A DNA stretch of 64,000 nt from assembly GCA_030762895.1 (NCBI GenBank), contig CM061062.1, positions 290,886,985-290,950,984 on the forward strand, in the 5' to 3' direction. The DNA is from Sophora flavescens. Lineage: Eukaryota > Streptophyta > Magnoliopsida > Fabales > Fabaceae. Position 1 is the stretch's first letter. Each line of letters starts with the position of its first letter. A program made the translations under genes and the position numbers. The notes beneath the pieces are model-generated. The model saw only the letters and a program-made list of their open reading frames with translations, was not told where the DNA came from and did no database searches. Positions 1-11,800 of this stretch are shown here, piece after piece.

Positions 1-1790
1 TTTGATCCAACCTGGGTTAGGCGGAGTCCAATCAACCTGGATTCAATATATACATGAATTATAAGATTGAATCAAGCAAGACTAATTTTTAAAAAAATGA
101 ACAAAGTCCCCCCGCCCCCCCTATAAACTAGGGTTCGGCCTCAGCAAGTTAAAAGGGCATGCAATTTTTGTTGAATGCATCCTCTTGGATCTTAAATGTA
201 GAGAGGATACTAAGGTCATAGAAATTGGTTTCACTTTAAAAGGATTTTTCTATGGTTTTCTATAAATTTTCAAAGTTCTAGATTTAGGAATGGAAAAATA
301 TGATTCATGGCATAAACATGAGAAATACATGAAGATGAAAGCTTAGATGATCAAGGAGATGAGCTTTTAACTCTTGAAGATTGAAGAAATGAAGAAAATG
401 ATCAACCTTCACTAAGTTGAAAACTGGACAACTTGAGGGTGTGATGGTATTGTGAGTGTGTCTCACAATATACTCATACAAAAATCACAAACTTTCGCTT
501 GTTAGAAAGATAAGAAGAAAAGGCACAACTTTTGTGTTTAAGGTTTCATTTGGTTCGGATCATAACAGGGGTGAAAAGGGCCTTCTTTCTGCTGTTTCGT
601 GTGTTGCTGAGAATTCTGGGAAGTTTTGGTATTTTGAGTATATCTCCCAATCTACTTATCCGTTTTTTATGATGTTTATCTTGTTGGAAAGAAGAGAGAA
701 ATCGGAACAACTTTTATGTTCAGAGTTTACCGAGTTTCAGAAAGTAAGAGGGTCATATTTTCAGTGGAGATTCGGTGTTCTTATGAGTTTTGTAAATTAG
801 AGAAAATGGAGAAAACTTGGTGAGGAAGATGAAGAGAAGTGGGGAGAGGGCAGCTGCGGTTTTGAGCCTTTATATAGGCTTAGAATTAGGCTTTGTTTGG
901 TTCCTTAGAGTCCAAATAATGGGTTTTGTGAATATCAAATTAATATATGATTAATCATAGTTAATAGTTAACTTAACTAAGGTTATTTTAGCTAATCATG
1001 ATTATTAATATGTGGCTCACATTTGATGGAGGTGTGGCTGAATTTGGGCCACACATAATGACTCACCAATGAGTCACCGATCCTATCCGTTAGTGGTTCC
1101 CGGAAATTCCGTATGCAGCTCCGTCATTTACCAGATTTCGGTTTTTGAGAGGAAAATAATGAAATGAAAGCAAAACGAGATAGGTATGGTTAAATATATA
1201 TGGATGTAGGAATTTGAGGATATGTGGGAGGTTTACAACCATGTAAAATGAGTGATCAAAAGTGCGTAGATGTGTCTGGTTAATACTCGCGAAAGCTTGG
1301 GGGTATTTTGGTCTTTTTACATAAAAGTCATGATTACTAGCATTTAATGCTCATAAATTCTTGGTGACTCATCCTCCATGAGTCATCATGTATGACTCGT
1401 TGTCCCAATCTCTTGACAGGTCTCTGCAATTCCGTTTCCGACTCTGTCGGTTTCCCGATTAGAGTTTTACGTCCGAATCGAGTATAAAACCTAATTATTT
1501 TGAAAATTTTCAAAATAACCTATATTTTTGGAAATGAGATATAAAACCTATTCATTTCGTTCTCGGGTCAAAATTAGGTTTTCTGATCAGTAAAATCTTA
1601 TTGTCAGTGAAAACGTAGACCGGGTTCCGTCTGAATTTTCAACCAAAAATTTCACCGTATACTTATAAAAATAAGTATGATATGAATATGACTTTGGTTT
1701 TACCAAAATAATTTTATTTTCATATAAAAATATAAACGTTTATTTATATTTATACCGATCTTAGAAAGCAGAAAAAATGGGGGTGTTACA
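1..1790 (-). mobile_element. Tekay-like LTR, truncated by window edge
   Basis: The plus strand reads as the reverse complement of a long LTR and ends in GGGTGTTACA at 1781-1790, the same terminus as the LTRs at 61734 and 55084. Around 180-300 it resembles the D-element LTR near 60480-60560 (both contain AATTGGTTTCA and a following TTTCAAAGTTCTAGAT). A minus-strand TATA box (TATATAAAG) lies at about 868-878, as in the other LTRs. No polypurine tract follows position 1790, so this is the outer end of an element or a solo LTR whose remainder lies to the left of the window. Short open frames inside it do not look like genes. Confidence 0.75.
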
Positions 1791-2289
1791 TTCTGCACCA
1801 GAAATCACTTTTTCGCGACTGGTAATCGATTACAGATATACTGGTAATCGATTACGAGCTGTCAGTTTGAAATACTGAGCTTTCCAGAAAGCTGGTAATC
1901 GATTACGGGAGTATGGTAATCAATTACCACTGATACTTTTAAATATTGATTTTTCCAAAAAGTGGTAATATGTTACAGGAGTTCTGGTAATTCAATTACG
2001 AGCTGTTCTTTTATTAGAAAAATGATTTTTTTTTAATGTAAAGAACATTCTAACACTTATGAAAAATATTTTTCCAATTCTTTGAAAAACCTTAAGCCCA
2101 TTTTCGAATGTAAAAACAATTTTTAATTAATTCAATTTTAATAGTCAATCCTACACTTGAATCTTACAAATAATCTTAAGACCAAACTTAAGTTATATAC
2201 CCTTGAAGTTCTCCTCTTGGTCTTGGATGATCTTACCTTGATCTTGCACTTTCATTATCTCAATCAATTATTTTACTTTTATTGCTCAT
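1791..2289. repeat. AT-rich spacer with TGGTAATCGATTAC repeats
   Basis: The motif TGGTAATCGATTAC, built round the palindrome GTAATCGATTAC, occurs at 1820-1833, 1842-1855 and 1893-1906. Degenerate copies follow at about 1913, 1961 and 1985, all in the same orientation and spaced by 20-60 bases. The rest, to about 2289, is AT-rich and shows no gene. From memory this motif is abundant in some legume genomes, notably soybean relatives; that cannot be tested here. Confidence 0.6.
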
Positions 2290-4190
2290 CATCAAAATTA
2301 ATTTCCTGAAAGTACATTGCATCCACATGCTTAGCCAGTTTCCTTAGTGAAATTGATTGATGGTTGGATAAGGAATTTCATATGGTCAGGTGACATCAAC
2401 TCAAGGAAGCTTGTTACTGTTTCATGGAGCAAACTGTGCAGTCCTTTCAAGGAGGGGGGACTTAGGTCTTTGTTCTGTTAGATCTATTAACCAAGCAGCC
2501 TCTTTAAAACTTTGCTGGGACCTTATTTCAACAGATACTCAATGGTCTAGTTTCCTTAAGGCTAGATTCCTCTGAAATTCCAAGCATGTTCCTCAATTTA
2601 TCTGCTCATCCATTTGGTCTGCTGTAAAAGGATATCACAGTACTGTCATGGAGAATGTATGCTGGAATCTTGGACTTGGTGATGATATAAACTTCTGGAA
2701 AGACAATTGGCTTGATAGACCAATTATAGATAGCCTGCAGATTCCTTCCTCTATGCATCATAATTTTCAATCTAAAGTAAGTGATTTCATTGTACAATCG
2801 GGTTGGTCAATTCCTGCTGAGTTTGAAATTCAGTTTCCTGACATTACTGCTGCTATCAGGAAAACTATAATTCCTACTAATCCTATGCAAGATCAGATAG
2901 TTTGGTCCAGTGCTGCTTCGGGCAGCCTCTCATTTAAAGATGCTTTTCTGTTCTTCAATCCAATCAAGAGTCCACTGAACTGGTGCAGAATGATTTATGG
3001 CCACTCATTCCTCCTTCTAGATCATTCCTTTTGTGGAGACTGAGTCGTCAAAAAGTCCCTGCTGATGATAATCTAAAGTCTAGAGGCTGCTGTTTGGTCT
3101 CAATGTGTTGCATTTGTGGTAAATCAGGGGAAACTGCAGAACACTTGTTTCTGGTTTGCCCTTTTGCTTGTGAAATTTGGAACTGGTTGGCCAGCATCTG
3201 TCAATGCAGTATCAATTTGTCCTCTTTCAGCTCTATTCTGACAGTATGTGATAGGGGTTGGAGCAGTCAAGCAAAAGACACTATCCTAGCTGCAGTTATT
3301 CATTCCATATGGATGATATGGTTCTGTAGAAATAGTCTCAGGTTTAAGGACAAGAGATTGCCAATTGGGACTGCTATTAGTTCAATCAGAGCATCTATCT
3401 CACTCTCGGGTAACTCTTCAAAGGGCAGTAGGTTCTCCTCTGTCCAACAGTTCTCTATACTTAAACCATTTTCAGTTAATATTCACTATTATGGTGCCCC
3501 TCAGATTAAGGAAGTAATTTGGATTACCCCTCCCTGTTACTGGATCAAGGCCAATACAGATGGTGCTTCTAGAGGCAACCCGGGTTGGTCTGCTTGGGGT
3601 GGTATCTTTCGTGATTATAGAGCAGCCACACTTGGTTGTTTTGCAGCCAACTTAGATGTCTCAAATTCATTTAATGCAGAGTTAATTGGTGCTATGATGG
3701 CTATTGAGCATGCTAATTCTAAAGGCTGGAACAATCTCTGGTTAGAATACGACTCTCAATTGGTTGTTTCTGCCTTTAAAGAAAAGAGAGATGTTCCTTG
3801 GAAATTGAGGAATAGATGGTTGAATTGTATTAAAATGTCCAAACAGTTGAATTTAGTTGTGACTCAGATGTTCAGAGAGGGGAATTCTTGCGCTGATAGA
3901 TTGGCTTCCCATGGTCTTCATATAGATGGTAGCTTATGGTGGGATACCATTCCTGATTTCATTAGGGGAGACTTTTTTAGAAATAGACTTAGTCTTCCCT
4001 CTTATAGATTTAAATAATTCTTGCTATGGGTCAGGTTAATGCCCCCCATCTTTGTTTTTGTATTCATTTTTTCTTTTTCTGTTAATATATTGGGGTGTGC
4101 TGCAAGTGATTGTTAGTGGCTAAGGTGCCAACCTTGGGATGTTAGTTGTTGTACTGATGCTCTGCATGCCTCCTTTTGCTTAAAAAAAAA
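2290..4190 (+). mobile_element. 5'-truncated L1-type LINE
   Basis: This is the 3' part of a plant L1-type non-LTR retrotransposon. It enters within the C-terminal part of the reverse transcriptase, continues through the zf-RVT region and a plant-type RNase H domain, and ends in an A-run at about 4180-4190 just after a 3' UTR. The left border is approximate, set where resemblance to LINE protein stops. I could not find a target-site duplication. It directly abuts an LTR remnant on the right, so it probably inserted into that LTR. Confidence 0.8.
2339..4017 (+). pseudogene. LINE ORF2 remnant (RT end, zf-RVT, RNase H)
   Basis: The reading frame is broken. There is a frame change at about 2455, a stop at about 2574, and another frame change between 2983 and 3043. 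The first part has the LINE motif WIRNFIWSGD. The middle part (2648-3043) has WKDNWLDRP and matches the stretch before zf-RVT. The last part (2983-4017) carries zf-RVT cysteines (CCICGKSGETAEHLFLVC) followed by an RVT_3-type RNase H domain. The RNase H acidic residues are all visible: the D of NTDGASRGNPG, the E of NAELIGAMMA, the D of EYDSQLV and the D of CADRLASHG. The final 344-codon frame is intact, so the RNase H part decayed little even though the element is dead. A domesticated RNase H gene is possible but nothing supports it. Confidence 0.8.
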
Positions 4191-4608
4191 AATCTGGTCT
4201 TCCCAATGGGTATCATTAGGTATGACCAGCTGTAGGAGGATTCCATTTTTGAGGTTGTGTCTTCATCAGTTTACTCTTTGCTACTGAGAGCCATGTTTTG
4301 TATACGGTCATAGATGATTCGCTACGTGTCGGTTATGTTGTTATTTTCTTTACTTTGTTATGTTGAGAATGACCTGTTCTAATAAAGGCCCAGTGTAATA
4401 ACCTAGTTTGTATAAAAACTGCTGATGCATATGTAGATGTATATATATGTTTGACTATATTGACGTATGTTAAGTTAAAGGAAAAAAAAAATATCACCAT
4501 TTTTGTATTAAGAAAAGTGTTAGAAAATCTTATTTTCCGAAAGTAACCAGCATAATTAAAGTTTTGTTTCCGCGACGACTATATGATCATCCAAGAAGGG
4601 GTGTCACA
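4191..4608 (+). mobile_element. Tekay-like LTR remnant, opposite orientation
   Basis: This is the inverted counterpart of the LTR start seen at 46264. It contains TCTTCCCAATGGGT (compare 46728-46741 on the other strand), GACCAGCT, GAGAGCCATG and TTTTCCGAAAGTAACCAGC, in the same order as the reverse complement of 46740-46300, and it ends GGGTGTCACA at 4608. It includes the last codons of the LTR-embedded reading frame described at 46718-47203. The LINE to the left appears to have replaced or split the rest. Confidence 0.65.
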
Positions 4609-4931
4609 GGCGTTACATCAGGAATGTAGTAACTGATTGAGATTTGAGTAATCTTGATGGATTTCAAAATAATCTTTAAATAATAATATCATTTGTAATC
4701 TTTATCTGGTAAATTTAAATATGGATTATTTATATCTCAATTTGTCAAAAAAAAAAAATATTGAAATTCCAAACACAAGCCTAATTCCTAACCTTGCAAG
4801 CAAGCACAATAGAATACCACATGTAAAACCGAAGCTAGCTTGCACCATAGAAGTGCACGTGTAAAACCATACATGGTAATAGTGATCGATTTCTATATTA
4901 TGTAGATATAGATATAGATTACTTTGTATAT
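4609..4931. other. AT-rich intergenic spacer
   Basis: I see no gene or RNA here; it is AT-rich single-copy-looking sequence between the LTR remnant and the nested MITE cluster. Confidence 0.5.
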
Positions 4932-5029
4932 ATTATAGATTATAGATTGATTTTAATTGGTATACACTGTCAGTATAAAGTTTTTTTACACTGTCAATCA
5001 ATCACAAAGCATGATATTAAAGACTTTTA

Positions 5030-6167
5030 TGCTTTGTTTGGTTGTGAGAAGAAAATGAGAAGAGAGAAAGATGTGAGAAAGAGTATGAAAAGAGAGAAAG
5101 ATATGAGAAATAAAGTAGATTTAATTAGGGGTATTCATCAACCGATCCAATCCAATGTCAACCGCACTAACCGAACCGAAAAACCGACAACCGAAATAAC
5201 CGAAAACCGAAAAAACCGCAAACCGAAAAAAACCGAAATTTTTCATTGGATTGGATCGGATTTCGGATCTTATATGTAAAACCGATCCAATCCAAACCGA
5301 ACCGAAATTATTTAGTTCAATGAAAATAATTTGATCTTTATATTATAAAAGTAATTATTAGTCTTTATATTTTTATAAGTTATCACCTAGTCCTTATATT
5401 AGAGAGTTTAATTGGTATGTAAATGTAATGTTAGTGTAAAAACTTTTACACTATTAATCAATTATAAATCATGTTATGAGTGACTTTTAATATATTTAGG
5501 ACAATAATCAAACATTTATAATGATTTAACAATTTATAATTAGGTGATAGTGTAAAATATCTTTACACATGAGAGTGCATATCAATTCATGTATATCCCG
5601 TTAAAACACTTATTAGAAATTGTCAATATAATATTTTAAAATTAATTTTTATTTTAAATAAGTAACAAATTCGTATGACTCTTTAAATACTCGATCAAAT
5701 CCAAATCGAACCGAAATATTGGATGTTCTTTGATGTAAATAACTATGTAAATATGTATCGATAAAAACCGAATTATCCAATCCAATCCAAACCGCATTTG
5801 ATTGAATCGGATCGGATAGGATTTTTTGAAGGAAGCAAACCGATCCAATCCAAACCGCATGTTGTTTTTATCATTAGATCGGATGACTTTTTTGTTCAAA
5901 ACCGATCCAATCCAATCCGCGAACACCCCTAGATTTAATGTGTTGTTTGATATAAGAGAAATATGAGAGAAACATAGGAGAAAGATATTATCTCTTCTTC
6001 ATTTTCTTCTTATCTTTGGAGAGAATAAAATTTTGGGTGGGTCACACCAAATTTCTTCTCTCTTCTCTATTTCGCTTGCCTGCCAAATAAGGGAAAACCA
6101 TATTTTCTTATCATTTTCTCTCATATCCTTTTCTCGCTTCTTATTTTCTCTTACACCAAACACACCA
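5030..6167. mobile_element. Harbinger/Tourist-like element, TSD TTA
   Basis: Terminal inverted repeats begin TGCTTTGTTTGG at 5030 and end with the inverse of TGGTGTGTTTGG at 6167. They extend into purine-rich arms (GAGAAGAAAATGAGAAG and its approximate inverse before 6150). TTA stands directly outside at both ends (5027-5029 and 6168-6170), which is the duplication typical of PIF/Harbinger elements. There is no transposase inside. Most of the interior is the hAT element at 5126-5931. Confidence 0.65.
5126..5931. mobile_element. Non-autonomous hAT element, 8-bp TSD
   Basis: The element starts TAGGGGTATTC and ends with the inverse of TAGGGGTGTTC. An 8-bp direct repeat GATTTAAT stands immediately outside both ends (5118-5125 and 5932-5939), as expected for hAT transposition. 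The ends continue as imperfect inverted arms rich in CCGATCCAATCC. There is no transposase. Inside, at about 5408-5598, is a copy of the outer MITE family (TTAATTGGTATGTAAATG... with TTTACACTATTAATCAATTA). Confidence 0.85.
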
Positions 6168-6239
6168 TTAAGGTGATTTGGATAAGAATCAAAGATTTTT
6201 AATAATGTGATAATTTATTATTGATTGACAGTATAAAAT

Positions 6240-6658
6240 TTTTTGGTTAAAGTAATCTTTTGGTCCCTATACGTGACACTGGTTTTCAACTTGGTCCCTA
6301 TACGTAAAAAGTTATCAATTTGGTCCCTATACATGTCAATGGTTTTCAATTTGGTCCTCGCCCTTAATTGGTCCCTATATAAGAGGACCAAATTGCAAAT
6401 TATTGCCACATGTAGGGACCAATTCAACAAAGAATATTTGAAATCGGTCCCAACATGTGACAATTATTTTCAATTTGGTCCCTATATGTGATAATGATTT
6501 GCAATTTGGTCCCTCTTATAGAGGGACCAATTAGCGGTGATGACCAAATTGAAAACCAGTATCATGTATAGGGACCAAATTGATAACTTTTTACGTATAG
6601 GGACCAAATTGAAAATCAATGTCACGTATAGAAACCAAAAGATTACTTTAACCAAAAA
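6240..6658. mobile_element. Foldback MITE with long inverted arms
   Basis: The two halves are inverted copies of each other. The left arm begins TTTTTGGTTAAAGTAATC and the right arm ends with its exact inverse. The arms hold repeated blocks of TTTGGTCCCTATACGT. The whole 419-bp unit could fold into one long hairpin. Target duplications cannot be fixed because both flanks are A and T runs. It interrupts the right arm of the outer MITE. Open frames on both strands here are mirror images and are not genes. The long inverted arms are the foldback or Mutator-type MITE pattern, though the superfamily is not certain. Confidence 0.75.
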
Positions 6659-6714
6659 TTTTTTATATTAATAATATATACCAATTAAATCCTTATAAAT
6701 TATAGATTATAGAT

Positions 6715-7588
6715 ATACATGAATACAAGAATCGAATTTAGAACCATATGTCCAAGGGACACGAACCTCCGTCACACATTACTGCCATGTCTTTTATATT
6801 CAGATTCTTTAATCTTTAATTTGTTTTTATTTATTTCAATTTTGTATCTCAAATGAAACAAAGTGAGAGAGGGGGGACCATTTTCCCTCGTAATTCTCAC
6901 AAAATATCATGGGTATCGAGGGTATTCCGGCCATTTCAATTTTAATTAATCCCAAAACTCACCGTGTAACATCACAGATTCAGACCCCATGGACCATGGC
7001 AACATCGTAAATCCAACAACCAACCACAAATTTTATTTTTGTGCTCACTCAGTCTTATCCAATAGATTCCTACACGTGTAGTAACAATATTTTTACATCC
7101 AAATTAAATATTATAAGAGATATTCTAATATTTTAATAGATTATGAATTATTTTATTTATTTCCTTTCTTAATTTTATTGATTCATAATCTACTAAATAT
7201 TTGTTTGGTTGAGATTGGCAAACAATAATTTTTTTTAGTTTGAGGTCACTGTTCGTACATCTGGATACTGTTCATTCGTTTGTTTACGAAACTTCGTTAG
7301 AAATAATTGATTCCTGGTAAGTCAAAACTGAATTTTATAGAAGCAAAAATTTCTAGCTTTTCCATTGAAAATAATTGATTCTAGACACAGGATCCACAAA
7401 ATTCTACATATTTATATTTCAAAAGTGATTTTATTTTATCATCCAAATAAAATCAATTCTTCTAAATCCACTTTTAAAATATCGTTACAAACACAATCAA
7501 TTTTTTTAATGTTAATTTTTTCAAAATCAATTCTTCTAAAATCAATTCTATCGAAAATAAAACAAACCGACAAAAAAACATTACTCAT
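6715..7588. other. AT-rich region upstream of JAR1-like gene
   Basis: No gene seen. It contains A/T-rich tracts and probably the distal promoter of the gene that follows. The stretch 7180-7560 has ATTGATT/AATCAATT-rich sequence that looks like another degraded MITE. Confidence 0.45.
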
Positions 7589-7590
7589 TC

Positions 7591-7600
7591 CTATATATTA
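7591..7600 (+). promoter_or_regulatory. Probable TATA box of the JAR1-like gene
   Basis: CTATATATTA lies about 30 bases before a CT-rich, leader-like stretch (CTTCCCTCACTTCATCC at 7617 onwards). That fits a transcription start near 7625. The placement is inferred from sequence only. Confidence 0.45.
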
Positions 7601-7624
7601 CCACCCCTAGAAGAATCTTCCCTC

Positions 7625-8864
7625 ACTTCATCCACCTTTCTTCTTCACTGCAAACTGTGAAAGTGTCAAGGCCATGTTCTTTTCTCTCTACTCATCATCG
7701 TATTCATTTTATTAATAATAATTCTACCCTCTTTGTTTTCACAAACCTAGTTGTCTCTCCACTGGTCGAACCTTTGCATCGAAGTGAGCCAACCCAACCC
7801 AACCCACCCTTCCTTTACATCCAACACTCTCTTTCTCACTCCTTTCTTCACTCTGTCTATTTTGACTCCTCAAACACAGGAAGATTCTCTCAGGTATTCA
7901 GTTTCTGTTTCACAACAACAAAAACAAGCTTCCTTCTTTTGTTTATCTCCCAGGTAGTTTAAGCTGACCCAGATGAATTCTGATGATATATTTCTTTCAT
8001 TTTCTGCTATTGATTTTCTGGGAATCAAACAGAGTATACTTTCGTTGACCACTTTTTTGTTCCTTTTAAATCTTATTTCTTAAAAAAAATTGAAGATTTT
8101 CAAAAGCCCATCTTTATGAGGACTACTTTCTGTTCTCGTTTTTCACTTCCCTTTGGTCTTTTTACACTTTTGGTAGTAACTTAATTAACCTTTGTATTGA
8201 ATTCTATGTTTTTCTTTTTTTTGTTGTTGAATTTTCTTCTTGTTTGCTTGATGAGTCTTCTGTTTCACATATGAATTTTGAAGAATTTCGATGTTGGAGA
8301 CTGAGATTCTGTTCTAATGAAAAGTTGAGTTGACTTACTTGACTCTGTATAGTAAGTGTAAAAAAGAAAAAAAAATCAAGGTTGAGAATTTTTATTGCAA
8401 TTTTTATCTTCAACTTTTTTTTTAATCCTTTTTTCATTACTTGCTAATTTGGTTATTTTTCTTAACTTTCTCTAATGATGGGTACTGCAGTTTTTTGAAA
8501 ATTTCCCTTTGTTTTGGTGTTTCTAAAAGGCTCAAACTATAGGTAGGAAGTAGGATATGCGTTTGTCACGTTTATAGCAAAGATGAAAATGGAACTGCAA
8601 TTTTTCTGAATTTTATTCGTCTGGGTCTGCTTGCAATAAAAAGAAATAGGGAGAGGCTTAAATAAATACAAAGAAAGAAAGGTAGAAAACCATAAAATAA
8701 ATGTGAAAATGTTTGTCCTTTTCTACGTTATCTCTCTTTCTGATTTGACCATTCTCTCACTTAGCTTTTACAGCTTTCATTATAACTCATTATTCATCAC
8801 CCTTCGTTTTATCTTGTTCTCCATATAATAAAGTGTTCCTTTTTTTTTTCATGAATAGTTGCAG
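7625..8864 (+). other. Probable 5' UTR exon and leader intron
   Basis: A pyrimidine-rich leader is followed by two possible donors, CTCTCAG|GTATTC (intron from 7894) and CTCCCAG|GTAGTT (intron from 7954). A clear acceptor, TAGTTGCAG|TTGAAGG, ends at 8864, 21 bases before the start codon. A leader intron of about 0.9-1 kb is common in plant genes. The exact donor needs transcript data. Confidence 0.5.
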
Positions 8865-8885
8865 TTGAAGGGTTGTGTAGGGAGG

Positions 8886-11800
8886 ATGTTAGAGAAAGTG
8901 GAAGAGTTTAACATGGACAAAGTGATAGAAGAATTTGAGTCACTGACAAAGGATGCAGAAAGGGTTCAAAGGGAAACTCTCAAAAAGATTCTAGAGGATA
9001 ATGCATCTGCTGAGTATTTACTGAATTTGGGTCTTAATGGAAGAACTGACCCTGAGAGTTTCAAGGCATGTGTACCACTTGTTACGCACAAAGATTTGGA
9101 GCCTTATATCTATAGAATTGTTGATGGTGATGCTTCTTCTATTCTCACTGGAAAACCCATCACAACTATGTCTTTAAGGTGCAGTTCTTATCTCTTGTTC
9201 TTTTTTCATCTTAGCAAGTTGAATTTGCACAATGGCACTTGATAAGTTTCTGAATTGCAAAGTGATGTTCTTGCAGTTCTGGCACTACTCAGGGGAAGCC
9301 AAAATATGTACCATGGAATGATGAATTGTTTGAAACCACAATGCAGATATATCAGACCTCTTTTGCCTTTAGGAACAGGTATTCAATTTCCTTTTTCTTT
9401 TATGTTAAAATTATGGACAAAACTTAGGTACTATTCCATAGGTGCTTCTGGTGCTCATTTCTAATGAGAACAGAACATGTGTAACTGCTGTTATGCATGT
9501 CATATTTTCATTATTAGCTGTAAAACATGTCTTCTAATTATTGGAAAACAGCACCACAAGTATGTATAGAACTGGACCTAACTTTTGTTCTGAAATTATT
9601 GAATTTCCTCAACAACCTTGGGAATCATGTGCCGGATCTATTGTACCATGTGCAATGTATCTGAATTGTCATAAAGAAAGTCTTGAGTCTTCTAGTATAA
9701 TTAGGAGTGAGGAATTATGTAATCATGTTCATGAACCCAAACTTAAATCACATTTTACTTTCCTTGTTTCCACAATGTTTTTTTTTCTTTCTAATTGGAT
9801 AGAATTTCATTCTGCAGAGAGTTCCCTATAAAAAATGGGAAGGCTTTAAGCTTTATATACAGCAGCAAACAGTTCAAAACAAAAGGGGGTCTCTTAGCCG
9901 GAACTGCTACAACCAATGTGTTCCGAAATGCACGGTACACATGCGCGATGAAGGCACTCCAGTCCCAGTGTTGCAGCCCAGATGAAGTAATATTTGGTCC
10001 TGATTTTTACCAATCATTGTACTGCCATCTATTGTGTGGGCTAATTTTTCATGAAGAAGTTCAGTTGGTGTCTTCCACATTTGCACATAGCATTGTCCAT
10101 TCTTTCAGAACCTTTGAACAAGTGTGGGAAGAGCTATGTACTGATATCAGGGAAGGGGTTCTTACCAGCAGGGTCACGGTTCCATCGATTCGAACCGCGA
10201 TGTCTAAACTACTCAAACCAAACCCAGAATTAGCCAACTTGGTATACAAGAAATGTGTGGGGTTGAGCAACAAATGGTATGGTTTGATACCAGAGCTTTT
10301 TCCCAATGCTAAGTATATTTATGGCATCATGACTGGGTCAATGGAGCCTTATTTGAAAAAGTTAAGGCACTATGCTGGGGAGCTGCCTTTGTTGACTGCT
10401 GATTATGGATCTTCTGAAGGATGGATAGCTGCAAATGTGAACCCAAAACTTGCACCTGAATTGGCTACTTATGCTGTGCTTCCTCAAATTGGTTACTTTG
10501 AATTCATACCTCTCACTGAGGTTGAGAACTCCAAGGGAGAGCCTACTTTCCTCTGTATTGATCCTCAGCCAGTGAGCCTCTCTGAAGTGAAGGTTGGTGA
10601 AGAGTATGAAATTGTTATCACCAATCCAGCAGGTACTAAATTCTTGTCTAGCTTTTTTTCTCCCTTCTAAATAATGAAGTGGGGCTAAGGACCACACTTA
10701 TGCTTACAGGAACACATTAATTATTTGACCAATTGAGTTCTAAACAGATCCCTATAATTTAAAGTTTTTAATTAAATTTAATTTAAAACTTATTTGAACT
10801 ATAGGGATCTATTTAATTTTGTTAAAATATAAAGTTTAATTAAATTTTTAAATTATAAAGACCTATTTAAAAATTAGGTGAAATTAAGATTAATTTAATC
10901 AAAATTTTTTACATACCTCACATGTGGATTACTATGTGAGTTCAATTAAGATTACTATGATATGCGCACATGTTGGCCTTTGATACTCAGTAGGGAGGTT
11001 TTGATCCCACCTAGATGCATTTCCCCACCCATTTCTCAATCCCATCCCCTTTTCTATGTCCTTTGAGGTCCCCCCAAGGTGGTTAGTGTAAATTTGGCAG
11101 TATGGCTTTTAGAGAAAGGTTTTTATTTATTAGAAGAATGCTTTCTGGTTGAGTATAGCTTTTGAAGTGTTTGGCATGAAAGTAACAAAAAACAAAAAAA
11201 AACAATAGTTTTCTGTATATTTTGGATTGTTGTTGTTGTTGTTGTTGTTATATAGTATTTGGTAACTTAGAGGCTAAACTATGAAGAGTATTTTTTTTTG
11301 TTATTAAATACTGCATGGCCATGGGAGATTTGACTTAAAGATAAAGTTTAGAATGCATCTTGAAAACAAACAACAGCGCGTAAGTGCTTTTATTTTTAGA
11401 ATTTTTGTGGGACGGGGAGGGAAGGGATGAAAGGGGTGCTTTTTATGCTTGGTGTTTCGATCTTCATGGGACAAACTTGAGAAATTTCTTCCTGCTGATT
11501 TGTAAAGGAACTTCATACTATGGGTTTAACTATTGAGTAGGTCCTGGACTATTTGGAAATTTTCAAATAAGTCCCTATACTAAAAAAATTTGTAATCGGT
11601 TCCTCGAACTTTTATAAAGTTTTCAATTGGGTCCCTAAACTAAAAAAGTTCTTAATTGGGTCATTGAACTTATATAAAATTTTCAATGGGGTCCCTAAAT
11701 TATTAAATTCGTTAGCGATATGTTGAATTGAACGGAATATAATTGATTTCATCCAAGCTAGATAACCATATCAGCCATTTATGAGTAGTTTGGGTGGAAG

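Larger units (their letters stand above)
4932..6714. mobile_element. Outer MITE flanked by 16-bp direct repeat
   Basis: A 16-bp perfect direct repeat (ATTATAGATTATAGAT) occurs at 4932-4947 and 6699-6714. Just inside are inverted ends: TTTTAATTGGTATACACTG from 4951, and the reverse complement of TATATACCAATTAAAT ending about 6690. The arms carry the phrase ACTGTCAATCAAT on both sides (near 4991 and, inverted, near 6222). Everything between is later insertions (see 5030-6167, 5126-5931 and 6240-6658). The direct repeat is longer than the target duplication of any common DNA transposon and is itself internally repetitive, so the true duplication is probably a part of it. Confidence 0.6.

Noticed and set aside
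456..800. 114-codon plus-strand frame
   Set aside because: It lies antisense within a Tekay-like LTR and has no recognisable domain.
6218..6491. Overlapping open frames on both strands
   Set aside because: They are mirror images of the inverted arms of the foldback MITE, built from repeats of TTTGGTCCCTATACGT.
7657..7962. Two overlapping frames upstream of the JAR1-like gene
   Set aside because: They lie in the CT-rich probable 5' UTR; no domain, and overlapping frames are equally open.
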